Source: Sphingomonadales bacterium (GTDB taxonomy: Bacteria; Pseudomonadota; Alphaproteobacteria; Sphingomonadales; Sphingomonadaceae). From it: a stretch of DNA of 15,771 bases. The translations under genes were made by a program, and so were the position numbers. This document shows, piece by piece, positions 8,207 to 15,546 of this stretch. Where the stretch lies: assembly GCA_017304125.1 (NCBI GenBank), contig JAFKLV010000255.1, positions 1 to 15,771 of the forward strand, given 5' to 3'. Below the pieces are notes generated by a model, which saw only the letters and a list, made by a program, of their open reading frames with translations, made no database searches and was not told where the DNA came from. Positions within the stretch are counted from its first letter, which is position 1. Each line of letters begins with the position of its first letter.

Positions 8207-8416
8207 ATGGTGAGCAACGTGCTGGGGATTCTGATCGGCGCCGAGATCGACCGCGATGAGGGCGGTTCCGGCTTGAGCGGGGCGGTCGAGGGCTATCTGA
8301 TCGAAGGCGCCATCAGAGCGGTCGTCCCGCTTGTCGTGACCTTCACGCTCGGCTGGGGCGTGCGCGTTCTCGCACGCCGGGCGTATAGGGCAGTCACCGG
8401 CGAGCGACCTCTCTGA
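8207..8416 (+). CDS. Small one-helix membrane protein
   Basis: A 69-residue protein starting at the ATG at 8207, preceded by GAGGAGACGAGGG. A Gly-rich N-terminus (NVLGILIGAEIDRDEGGSG) is followed by an amphipathic stretch and one predicted membrane helix at about 37-55 (AIRAVVPLVVTFTLGWGVRV). It ends with basic residues (LARRAYRAVTGERPL), which suggests a cytoplasmic C-terminus. No catalytic motif is visible and I do not recognise a named family. The 11-bp gap to the PRC-barrel gene points to co-transcription. Confidence 0.65.
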   Translation: MVSNVLGILIGAEIDRDEGGSGLSGAVEGYLIEGAIRAVVPLVVTFTLGWGVRVLARRAYRAVTGERPL

Positions 8417-8523
8417 TAGACGCGGCGGGCGGATATGCCAGGTCGCGACGGTCCCGTCCCCCGCCATGCGTTTCTGGACCCACGCATCCATTTCCGCGCT
8501 CGCTCGAAAGGTGCGCTCATTTC

Positions 8524-10041
8524 ATGCAGCACAAGGTTGAAGCGGCTGCCGCCGCGTCCGAGGGCTTAACCCGCGACACGATCCTCAAGAGCTTCGACCT
8601 GTTCGAACTGACTGACGATCCGCGCCTGACCGCGATCACGGATTTTGCGTCATCGCTTTGCGAAGCGCCGATCGCATTGGTCAGTATCGTCGAGAGCAAG
8701 CGTCAGTGGTTTCCCGCAAAAACAGGGCTGGAGCCTCGCGAGACCAGCCCGGACGCCTCTTTCTGCGCCCATGTCATGCTCGGCGATACGATCATGGTCG
8801 TGCCGGACGCCCGGCTGGATCCGCGCTTCGAGACCAATCCACTGGTTCTCGGCGACCCTAATATCCGTTTTTATGCCGGAGCGCCTTTGCGTACGGAAGA
8901 CGGCGTGCCGCTCGGTGCGCTCTGCGTGATCGACACGCAGCCGCGCGCAGGCCTCACCGCCGTTGAGCAGCAAGGACTATTGGTCCTCGCCCAGAACATC
9001 ATGACGCTTCTCACGCTGCGCAGATCGACGGATCGCAGCGGCCGCGAGCGCGACGAACAGGAGTCCCGCTTCCGAATCCTGGCCGACACGATGCCGCAGA
9101 TGGTCTGGTCGGCCAGGCCGGATGGCTTCCACGATTATTACAATGCGCGTTGGTACGAATTCACCGGCGTTCCCGATGGCTCAACCGACGGGGAAGGCTG
9201 GAACGGCATGTTCCATCCCGACGACCAGGAACGTGCCTGGTCGGTCTGGCGCCATTCGCTCAAGACAGGCGAGCCTTACGAGATCGAATATCGCCTGCGC
9301 GACGCTAAGGGCCAGTACCGCTGGACGCTGGGTAGAGCGCTCCCGATCCGCAATGATAAGAGAGCGATCACCCGTTGGTTCGGAACTTGCACCGACATCC
9401 ACGACCAGAAGATGATGCAGGCGCAACGCGAGGCACTCGCGCACGAACTAAGCCACCGTATCAAGAACATCTTTGCCGTCATAGGGGGCTTGATCACTTT
9501 CTCGAGCCGCCATCACCCGGACCTGCAACCCCTTGCCATGGACCTGCGCGACCGCATCCTGGCTCTGGGGAAGGCCCATGACTTTGTTCGGCCTCACTCG
9601 GACGCTTCGCGTCCCGAGAAGAATCAGAGCAGCCTCCACGGCATGATGGGAGAACTTCTTGCCCCCTATCGCGAACGGATCAGGCTTGAGGGTCAAGACC
9701 TATCGATCGACGACCGATCGGCGACGCCGTTGGCGTTACTCTTCCACGAACTTGCCACCAACGCTGCCAAATATGGAGCCTTGTCCGTTGATGACGGCGT
9801 GGTAGTGATCAGCACCTGTCCGGATGGCGAGACGGCCCTCCTATCATGGTCCGAGCGGGGTGGGCCAGCGGTGGTACCGCCACAGCAAGAGGGCTTCGGA
9901 ACCAAATTGATGGAACTGAGCGTCGCCCGCCAGATGGGCGGTCGGATTGATCGGGACTGGGCTGCTGACGGACTGGTTGTCAGCCTGACCATTCCGGTAA
10001 GGTCGATGTATCGCGACGAGCCGCCGATCAGAGCCGAATGA
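8524..10041 (+). CDS. GAF-PAS HWE-family sensor histidine kinase
   Basis: A 505-residue soluble kinase with no membrane segment. Residues ~35-165 form a GAF domain (ITDFASSLCEAPIALVSIVE; AGAPLRTEDGVPLGALCVID). Residues ~183-295 form a PAS_3-type PAS (RILADTMPQMVWSARPDGFH; GEPYEIEYRLRDAKGQYRWT). The HWE kinase core follows: H311 in ALAHELSHRIKNIFAVIGGL, the N box HELATNAAKYGAL at 408-420 with N413, Trp-Ser-Glu at 442-444, and GFGTKLMELSVARQMGGRI at 458-474. These are the hallmarks of PF07536-type kinases, which often act with receiver-only regulators in alphaproteobacteria. The start ATG at 8524 has only a distant AAGG. No chromophore-binding LOV cysteine motif is apparent in the PAS. Its 3' end overlaps the convergent receiver gene by 14 bp. 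Confidence 0.93.
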   Translation: MQHKVEAAAAASEGLTRDTILKSFDLFELTDDPRLTAITDFASSLCEAPIALVSIVESKRQWFPAKTGLEPRETSPDASFCAHVMLGDTIMVVPDARLDPRFETNPLVLGDPNIRFYAGAPLRTEDGVPLGALCVIDTQPRAGLTAVEQQGLLVLAQNIMTLLTLRRSTDRSGRERDEQESRFRILADTMPQMVWSARPDGFHDYYNARWYEFTGVPDGSTDGEGWNGMFHPDDQERAWSVWRHSLKTGEPYEIEYRLRDAKGQYRWTLGRALPIRNDKRAITRWFGTCTDIHDQKMMQAQREALAHELSHRIKNIFAVIGGLITFSSRHHPDLQPLAMDLRDRILALGKAHDFVRPHSDASRPEKNQSSLHGMMGELLAPYRERIRLEGQDLSIDDRSATPLALLFHELATNAAKYGALSVDDGVVVISTCPDGETALLSWSERGGPAVVPPQQEGFGTKLMELSVARQMGGRIDRDWAADGLVVSLTIPVRSMYRDEPPIRAE

Positions 10042-10409
10042 TGTCTTCGCGCATCGTTGCGTCTTGCTGATTGGCACTGGCTGAAGTCACCACTGCCAAA
10101 ATGGCCGCCTCGCTGAACGGCTTTCTGATGCATCCAATCGCATTTGCGGCCGGTTTCCCAATTTGTGCCGGGTTGGCGGTTCCATATACAATGCGAACGC
10201 CAAACCGCTCGGCAAGGTCTCGCGCGATTTCGGGTCCTGCTCCATCGCGAAGATTAATATCGACAGGCGAAATCCACCTTTGCCCCTGCGAACATTGCCT
10301 CGTTCTGATCTGCGGCAATCACCGCGACGCAGTGACCCGCGTCCTCGAGGATGCGTTCCAAATCCATGGCGACGGGGATTTCATCCTCAACAATGAGAAC
10401 CGATGTCAC
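10028..10409 (-). pseudogene. Receiver-only response regulator, frameshifted before the phosphoacceptor
   Basis: From GTG at 10409 the frame reads VTSVLIVEDEIPVAMDLERI, then LEDAGHCVAVIAADQNE and AMFAGAKVDFA, and soon meets a TAA. The remainder, VDINLRDGAGPEIARDLAER, then FGVRIVYGTANPAQIGK and the CIRKPFSEAAIL lysine motif, continues in another frame to TGA at 10028. Family members usually read DxALVDINLRDG here. The observed bases around 10264-10267 are two short of GAT TTC GCC CTG GTC GAT, as if CCC and GG had each lost one base. As written, neither piece contains both the acidic pocket and the phosphoacceptor Asp, so it would be inactive. It is the obvious partner of the convergent HWE kinase. 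An upstream in-frame ATG lies at 10451. Confidence 0.8.
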
Positions 10410-10509
10410 GAGCAAGGCGATCCTGTAGGACTGCCTCAATGGCCCGCTCACTCACGAGTTCCCGTTTTCGCCTTGATTTATATTAGCGCGGTTTGGCCGT
10501 CACCGTGGA

Positions 10510-10525
10510 AGCCAGCGCGCTGGCT
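10510..10525. promoter_or_regulatory. 16-bp perfect palindrome (candidate operator)
   Basis: AGCCAGCGCGCTGGCT is exactly self-complementary over 16 bp. It lies between the divergent starts of the receiver gene (minus, 10409) and the short plus ORF (10553), about 30 bp upstream of the latter. Symmetry and position suggest a regulator site or a transcript hairpin; no regulator is known. Confidence 0.35.
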
Positions 10526-10552
10526 CCAGACGATTCTGCTGCCGAAGGCGAT

Positions 10553-10729
10553 ATGACTCCCAGAACAGAACGGTCGATCGAAGGCATCGAAGCCATCAAG
10601 CGGATCTCGCCATGCGCGTCTATGACCGGGTGCGCGAGGGGTTCGTGGAGAGGATCGCTATCGGCGACCCTGCGGGCTCTCTATGAACGGACGAAGGCGA
10701 CCACGGGGCCATTGGGTGACCGGCATTGA
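10553..10729 (+). pseudogene. Short ORF of ~59 codons, apparently frameshifted twice
   Basis: An ATG at 10553 with GAAGG 4 nt upstream begins MTPRTERSIEGIEAIK. From about 10600 the more protein-like continuation, ADLAMRVYDRVREGFVERIA then IGDP, is in the next frame. From about 10670 LRALYERTKATTGPLGDRH returns to the first frame and ends at TGA 10727-10729. Single or double base losses in GG (near 10600) and CCC (10668-10670) would join the parts. The unshifted frame from 10493 is also open throughout, so this reconstruction is conjecture based on residue composition. No family is recognised. Confidence 0.35.
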
Positions 10730-10783
10730 GGCGCCCTCCTGACGGTCTGCATCGCCACGAAACCTCATCAGCAAGAGCGGCAA

Positions 10784-10811
10784 AGCGCCACGCATGATCC
10801 GCGGTGGCGCT
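10784..10811. terminator. Stem-loop between convergent genes (candidate terminator)
   Basis: AGCGCCAC and GTGGCGCT form a perfect 8-bp stem around a 12-nt loop. It lies in the 173-bp gap between the plus-strand ORF ending at 10729 and the minus-strand ArsB gene ending at 10903. No long T-run follows on either strand (only TTT on the minus side), so an intrinsic terminator is plausible but weak. Nothing else is seen in this gap. Confidence 0.45.
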
Positions 10812-10902
10812 CCTTACCATGTCCCAATGATGTCTCGCACCAGACGGCTAATAGAAAATCGTGGCTCCCGAGCGGATTGAAGTTGACGTCGCTCTTCGAC
10901 GA

Positions 10903-12162
10903 TCAAAGCGACAGATCAATCAGCATTCGCGTGCCCAACGCGGCGACGAGTGCTGGGGGCATGACCGCGGCACCGACTTTGAGGAATCGCCAGAACGAGA
11001 CATCTTCGCCCTCACGCCGGATCACCTGTAACCAAAGGATCGTTGCCAGCGATCCCGTGACTGACAGATTGGGGCCGATATCGACGCCGATCAACAGTCC
11101 ATCGACGACAAGACGAGCGGGATGAGACTGGGCGATGACAGTGCTCGCGATCAGACCGGTGGGCAGGTTGTTGACGAGATTGGAGGCGACGGCGACGACG
11201 CTGCCCGAAACCAGCGCAGCGAATGCCGGAGTGCGTGGGACATTCGCAAGGGCGGCCGCCAGTGCGCCGATGACACCGGTCCGCTCAAGCGCTTCAACCA
11301 GAATGAAGAGCCCTCCCACCAATGGAAGAACGCCCCAAGAAATACCTTTCGCCAGCCTGATCGGCGAAGAGCGCGCAAGCAGCGAGACCGCGAGGGCAGT
11401 GCAGATACCCGCCAATGCCGTGGGCAGGCCCAAGGGTCGATCGAGCGCCGACATGACCAACAGCAGCCCGGCGGTCATGACGATGCCGCCAAGAGTGGCC
11501 CAGCCGCCATGCGACAGCACGGGTCGATCGACATCACACGCACAACTTCCCGACAGACGTTTTCGCTCGACCAGACGGAGCATCCAAAAAGTGACGACAA
11601 TCGAAGCGAGCGACGGCAGCGCGAACGCGCCGAGCCATGCACCGAGCGACGGCATGTCGCTGCTGTACAAGACGAGATTGGCCGGGTTGGAGATCGGCAA
11701 CACGAAGCTCGCCGCGTTGGCGACGAGCGCGCAAGCCAGCAGGAGCGGTAAAGGTTCCGTTTCAGCCTTGCGTGCCGCGGCGAACACCGCCGGGGTCAAC
11801 ACCACGGCCGTTGCGTCGTTGGAAAGAAAGGTCGTGATCACCACACCTGCCATATAAATTAGCAGGAACAGTCGGCCGGACGACCCGCGCGCGTGATCGA
11901 CCGCCGTTGCGGCGACCCAGTCGAACAGGCCGTGAATCCGTGCCGTTTCGCTGAGCAGCATCATGCCGATCAGGAACAGATAGACGTCCATGCCTTTGCC
12001 GACGGCGGTTAGCGTTGCGTCGACCGAAATCAGTCCGAGGGCAAGCAGCAGGAGCGCGCCAGCTACTGCCCAGATCCACTCTGGCCAGCGCATTGGGCGA
12101 CTGATTACGCCTGCGGTGGCCAGGCCACAGATCGCCCAGATCGCAACATTAGCCGCCGTCAA
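10903..12162 (-). CDS. ArsB-type arsenite/anion efflux transporter
   Basis: A 419-residue inner-membrane protein with about 11-12 helices, the usual ArsB length. Family motifs visible are TFLSNDATAVVLTP at 111-124, LPISNPANLVLYS at 155-167, VNNLPTGL at 330-337 and GVDIGPNLSVTGSLATILWL at 359-378; the last is close to the ArsB GxDLGPKxTPxGSLATLLWL segment. ArsB antiporters export arsenite or antimonite against protons. A cytoplasmic loop near 200-215 carries Cys207-Ala-Cys209, which may contact metal. The ATG overlaps the MFS stop by 4 bp (ATGA), so it is the last gene of the regulator-kinase-MFS-pump unit. No arsR, arsC or arsA is present, so the substrate is uncertain; the fold assignment is firm. 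Confidence 0.85.
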   Translation of the reverse strand: MTAANVAIWAICGLATAGVISRPMRWPEWIWAVAGALLLLALGLISVDATLTAVGKGMDVYLFLIGMMLLSETARIHGLFDWVAATAVDHARGSSGRLFLLIYMAGVVITTFLSNDATAVVLTPAVFAAARKAETEPLPLLLACALVANAASFVLPISNPANLVLYSSDMPSLGAWLGAFALPSLASIVVTFWMLRLVERKRLSGSCACDVDRPVLSHGGWATLGGIVMTAGLLLVMSALDRPLGLPTALAGICTALAVSLLARSSPIRLAKGISWGVLPLVGGLFILVEALERTGVIGALAAALANVPRTPAFAALVSGSVVAVASNLVNNLPTGLIASTVIAQSHPARLVVDGLLIGVDIGPNLSVTGSLATILWLQVIRREGEDVSFWRFLKVGAAVMPPALVAALGTRMLIDLSL

Positions 12163-13415
12163 GCCCGTGGCCCCTCGTCGCGCTCACCCGGATCGGGGGT
12201 TCCGGCGCATGCGGGCCGCATTATCGCAGCAAAGCCGACCCATAGCGCCACCGAGGCCAGCGCAAAGCTGCCGAGGATGAAGAAGGCCACCCGGTAGCCC
12301 AGGATCTGCGCGAGCCATCCGCCGATCGCGGGCGACAAGCTTGCCCCGATGCCCTGGACGGTCATCACGGCGCCCTGGCCGACATTGACCCGGCCCGTTC
12401 CATTGAGGAGGCAGGCGACAAGCCCCGGCACCGCAACGCTTTGCAGGCCCGCGCCGACCCCGTCCAATGCCTGTACGGGCCAGACACCCCAATGTTCGAT
12501 GAACGAGCCGGCAAGATAGCCGCGTAAAGGTAGTGCCAGAAACGAAATCAGCAGAACCAGCCAATAGCCGCCGCGCGCTGCCATCCGCATCGCGATCAGG
12601 CTCGCCAGGATCATCACCGCCTGCGCGACCATGACCGTCATCGCGGTGAACATGGCGGCGTCCCCCTTGCCCGCGCCGACCACCGCCATCCCGTAGAGCG
12701 GCAGCATCGCGCCATTACCAAGATGGAAGCAGGCGAGGCAGGCCGCCAGGATCGACATCGGCTTGTGCCGCAGGAGCGCCCTGAACCCCTCGGCATGGCC
12801 GGGGGGCTTCCCGTCCCCATCCTGCTTCGCTTCGAGGCCGCGCGCCGCCCGATGATCGATCGCGTGCTCGGGAATGGAAAGCACCGAGATGATCGCAAGC
12901 ACGCCGAAGCCTGCCGCGAGCCAGAAAATCGCCGCCATCCCGAACTTCCAGCCCAGCCAGCCGGACAGGCCGGCGCCCACCAAATTACCGGCGTGGTTCC
13001 ACGCCTGGTTGCGCCCGTTCTGGGCGTTGAAGCCGCGCTGGCGGACGAGGCCCAGAGTAATGCCGGCCACCGCCGGACCAATCGTAGCGCCAGCAATGGC
13101 AGTCGCGACCTGACTGAACGTAACGACGTACGCCGAGCGGGAATAAAGAATGAGGAAGGAGGCCAAAACCGTGCAGATGCCGGTGATGACCACCACCCAG
13201 CGCTTTCGTGTCGAGTGATCTATGAACGCGCCCGCTGGCGCCGTCATTGCCATGCCTGCGATCCCGCCCGCGGTCATTACCGAGCCGATCGCGCCCGTCG
13301 CCCAGCCCCTTTGCTGGAGGAACACGCCTAGGAAGGGCCCGATGCCTGCCTGCATGTCAGCCATAAAGAAATTGAGCGCCTGGAGGGATCGGGTCGCGCG
13401 TTTGCGTTCATCCAT
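12159..13415 (-). CDS. Major facilitator superfamily transporter
   Basis: About 418 residues from the ATG at 13415, chosen for GGAGA about 10 nt upstream. ATGs or alternative starts at 13436 and 13487 are in frame, the last overlapping the kinase gene. Twelve hydrophobic segments are seen, with the family opening SLQALNFFMADMQAGIGPFL, a loop 2-3 motif AGAFIDHSTRKRW and a long central cytoplasmic loop rich in charged residues (EAKQDGDGKPPGHAEG). It matches MFS proteins that open with LQALNFFxADxQAGxGPFLG. The substrate is unknown. Operon position between a sensor kinase and an ArsB pump suggests export of the same or a related toxic compound, but that is inference. Confidence 0.88.
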   Translation of the reverse strand: MDERKRATRSLQALNFFMADMQAGIGPFLGVFLQQRGWATGAIGSVMTAGGIAGMAMTAPAGAFIDHSTRKRWVVVITGICTVLASFLILYSRSAYVVTFSQVATAIAGATIGPAVAGITLGLVRQRGFNAQNGRNQAWNHAGNLVGAGLSGWLGWKFGMAAIFWLAAGFGVLAIISVLSIPEHAIDHRAARGLEAKQDGDGKPPGHAEGFRALLRHKPMSILAACLACFHLGNGAMLPLYGMAVVGAGKGDAAMFTAMTVMVAQAVMILASLIAMRMAARGGYWLVLLISFLALPLRGYLAGSFIEHWGVWPVQALDGVGAGLQSVAVPGLVACLLNGTGRVNVGQGAVMTVQGIGASLSPAIGGWLAQILGYRVAFFILGSFALASVALWVGFAAIMRPACAGTPDPGERDEGPRA

Positions 13416-13453
13416 ATGATCGTTGTCTCCAGCCATGCTTGCCGCAGTTGCCG

Positions 13454-14773
13454 TCACGTCGCTTTCACAAGATACATGAGCACGCACAGCCCTCCCCGGT
13501 CACCCTCCCGCAGTTCCAGTGCGCCACCATGAAGCGCGAGTAGCTCGCGCACGATTGCCAGGCCGAACCCGTCGCTCTGCGGCGCCTCGTCGAACCGGAC
13601 CCCGCGTTGCATCGCCTGTTCTCGCCGATCCGCCGGTATGCCCGGCCCGTCATCTTCGATCGACAGGATGACCCGCCGATCCTCGGCCCGTGCGATTACG
13701 ACAACCGACGAACGCGCATGGCGCGAGGCATTGTCGAGGATATTGCCCAGGATCTCGGACAGGTCATGCGCATCGAGCGAGACGGCGATTTTGGCTGGAA
13801 CATCGATCGTGACAGCGACATCGTGCCGGCGGGAGCCGATTACCGCGACGATATCGGAAACGACCGGTTCGAGAAGCGTCTTCACGCGATGCGCAACCGC
13901 TACGGTTCGCGCCCGCGCAAGATGGTGGCGGATGACGCCTTCGATCCGTTCGATCTGCGCCGCTGCCTCGGGATTGTCGCCAACCGTCAGGGCGAGCGTC
14001 GTCACGGGCGTCTTCAGCGCGTGGGCGAGGTTGGCGGCGGAGGCGCGCGCTGCAGTCAGCGCCGCAGCACTCTCGCTCGCCAGCGCGTTGAGCTCGACCG
14101 CGAGCGGCTTTAGCTCGGCGGGCTGGTCTTCGTCGACCGTCGTCCGCGTGCCGTGGCGGATAGCGCCGACTTGGTCGCGCAGCGCCAATATTGGACGCAG
14201 GCCGAAGCGAAGCTGCAGGAGGGCCGCCAGCGCGAAGAGAATCGCAAGGACGGCGATGACGATAAGCAACGGCACGAGCGCGGCGCGGATGGGACGGGCG
14301 ATCACTTGCGAGGGCGCGGCGGCGATCAGCGTTACTGGCCCTCGGCTGGTTGCGATGACGGCTTGCCGGGCATGGGCATGCCCCTCTCGATCCTCGCCCT
14401 CGCGCGGAGCCGGAGGGGGAGCAGGCCCGTCTTTCAGGGCACAATCCGGCTGCGGAGGATGAGGCGGTCTTGGATCGAGCGTGGGAAAGTCCGCCGACTC
14501 CACAGCACCATCGGGGCCAACAATACGCCAGCGCCACTCCGGGCCAAGCCTCATGATACTCGCGCGTTGCGCGATTTTCGCGCGATCCACCGATCCGTCG
14601 GCGTGCACAGCTGTCGCCATCATCGCAAGCTGCGCGTCCAGCCGTTGGTCCAGGCCTTCGGTAACAAAATGTGTGAGGATGCCCGCGATCAACCATGTGC
14701 CGATGGCTAGCGCCGCCAGGATCGCCATACCGGATAATGCCAGCATTCGAGCGCGAAGGGACCAGCGCGTCAT
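13454..14773 (-). CDS. Two-component sensor histidine kinase (PhoQ/QseC-like)
   Basis: The ATG at 14773 overlaps the regulator stop by 4 bp (ATGA); a TTG at 14797 is in frame but less likely. The protein has 439 residues. A first helix at about 10-33 (MLALSGMAILAALAIGTWLI) precedes a periplasmic region of ~125 residues, then a second helix at about 166-187, a HAMP-like linker and a HisKA/HATPase core. The core has H251 in NLAHALKTPVTTLAL, the N box EILGNILDNASRHA, EDDGPGI and a SDGFGLAIV G box (the family more often has GxGLGL). The periplasmic region includes RPPHPPQPDC and an acidic/His stretch EGEDREGHAHARQ, unusual for a generic sensor and suggestive of metal binding. It is paired with the 14770-15438 regulator. 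Confidence 0.93.
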   Translation of the reverse strand: MTRWSLRARMLALSGMAILAALAIGTWLIAGILTHFVTEGLDQRLDAQLAMMATAVHADGSVDRAKIAQRASIMRLGPEWRWRIVGPDGAVESADFPTLDPRPPHPPQPDCALKDGPAPPPAPREGEDREGHAHARQAVIATSRGPVTLIAAAPSQVIARPIRAALVPLLIVIAVLAILFALAALLQLRFGLRPILALRDQVGAIRHGTRTTVDEDQPAELKPLAVELNALASESAAALTAARASAANLAHALKTPVTTLALTVGDNPEAAAQIERIEGVIRHHLARARTVAVAHRVKTLLEPVVSDIVAVIGSRRHDVAVTIDVPAKIAVSLDAHDLSEILGNILDNASRHARSSVVVIARAEDRRVILSIEDDGPGIPADRREQAMQRGVRFDEAPQSDGFGLAIVRELLALHGGALELREGDRGGLCVLMYLVKAT

Positions 14774-15438
14774 GTCTGGGCGCCTGCGGTCAGGCAATAG
14801 CCGCGACCGCGTACCGTTTCGATCAGCGAAGCGCCGATCTTGCGGCGCAGGCGGCCGATGATTACGTCGAGCGTGTTGGAATCGACATCGGCATCGCCCT
14901 CATAGATACGTTCCAGAAGTTCGAGCCGCTCGATTACGGCCTCTCGGCGCATCATCAGCTGCGACAATACGCGCCACTCGAATGCGGTGAGCTTGAGCGG
15001 CAGGCCGTCCAGCTCGAACTGGCCGGTCTGACTTTCAAACACCAGCGGTCCGCACACCATGCGTGGGTCGGCATGGCCCGCCGAACGCCGAACGATCGCG
15101 CGCAGTCGCATCATCAGCTCTTCCACCCGGAAGGGCTTGGTCAGATAGTCGTCGGCACCGGCCTTGTACGCCGTCACCTTGTCAGCCCATGCCTCTCGCG
15201 CGGTCAGGACCAGTACCGGCAAGGTCCTTTCGTTCTTGCGCCAAGCAGCGAGCACATCGGCGCCCGCTTTGCCGGGTAGGCCGAGGTCGAGGATGGCGGC
15301 ATCGTAAAGTTCCGTCTCGCCGAGATGCTGCGCGTCGATCCCGTTGCCGACCAGATCCACCGCGCAATTTTCGTCGCGCAGCCGGCGGGCGATCACCTCG
15401 CCAAGATCGGGATCATCCTCGACAAGCAGAATACGCAT
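14770..15438 (-). CDS. OmpR/PhoB-family response regulator
   Basis: A 222-residue protein from the ATG at 15438; the frame is open to 15576 but MRILLVEDD is the standard N-terminus. The receiver has acidic E7, D8 and D9, phosphoacceptor D51 (ILDLGLPGKAGADV), T79 and K101 (YLTKPF). A winged-helix DNA-binding domain follows at about 125-220 (LPLKLTAFEWRVLSQLMMRR; DVDSNTLDVIIGRLRRKIG; ETVRGRGYCL). It most resembles the QseB/PmrA/TctD branch. It is first in the unit leading to the kinase, MFS and ArsB genes and is likely autoregulated from the 15439-15546 intergenic region. GGAG lies 13 nt upstream of the ATG, a weak spacing. Confidence 0.94.
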   Translation of the reverse strand: MRILLVEDDPDLGEVIARRLRDENCAVDLVGNGIDAQHLGETELYDAAILDLGLPGKAGADVLAAWRKNERTLPVLVLTAREAWADKVTAYKAGADDYLTKPFRVEELMMRLRAIVRRSAGHADPRMVCGPLVFESQTGQFELDGLPLKLTAFEWRVLSQLMMRREAVIERLELLERIYEGDADVDSNTLDVIIGRLRRKIGASLIETVRGRGYCLTAGAQT

Positions 15439-15471
15439 GGTCGCAAAATAGCTCCGCGGGTTAAACCGAAC

Positions 15472-15489
15472 ATGAAACGCCGGCTTCAT
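15472..15489. promoter_or_regulatory. Inverted repeat in the divergent promoter region
   Basis: ATGAA-ACGCCGGC-TTCAT is a 5-bp inverted repeat around an 8-bp spacer. It sits between the OmpR-type regulator (minus, 15438) and the divergent gene at 15547. It is in the right place for control of both genes, but short enough to arise by chance; OmpR-type regulators more often bind direct repeats. Confidence 0.25.
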
Positions 15490-15546
15490 CTTGGGTCGGA
15501 TTGAAAGTTTTAGAAAGGGATCATCGCCAACCCAAGGAGTTGAAAG

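Noticed and set aside
8466..8487. ATGCG...CGCAT inverted repeat between the small membrane protein and the HWE kinase
   Set aside because: The stem is only 5 bp with a 12-nt spacer and no T-run, too weak to call as a terminator or operator.
10410..10500. GGGAAC-containing stretch upstream of the receiver gene as a possible EcfG-type general-stress promoter
   Set aside because: A GGAAC element is present on the minus strand but no GTT box follows at the usual 15-17 nt spacing.
10903..12162. Classical arsenic-resistance operon
   Set aside because: Only an ArsB-type pump is present. There is no ArsR, ArsC, ArsA or ArsH gene in the window, so the standard operon label is not justified.
13638..14696. 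Long ORFs on both strands (plus 13638-14462, minus 14696-13764) inside the kinase gene
   Set aside because: The kinase frame has all histidine-kinase boxes; these are out-of-frame shadows rich in Arg, Ser and Ala.
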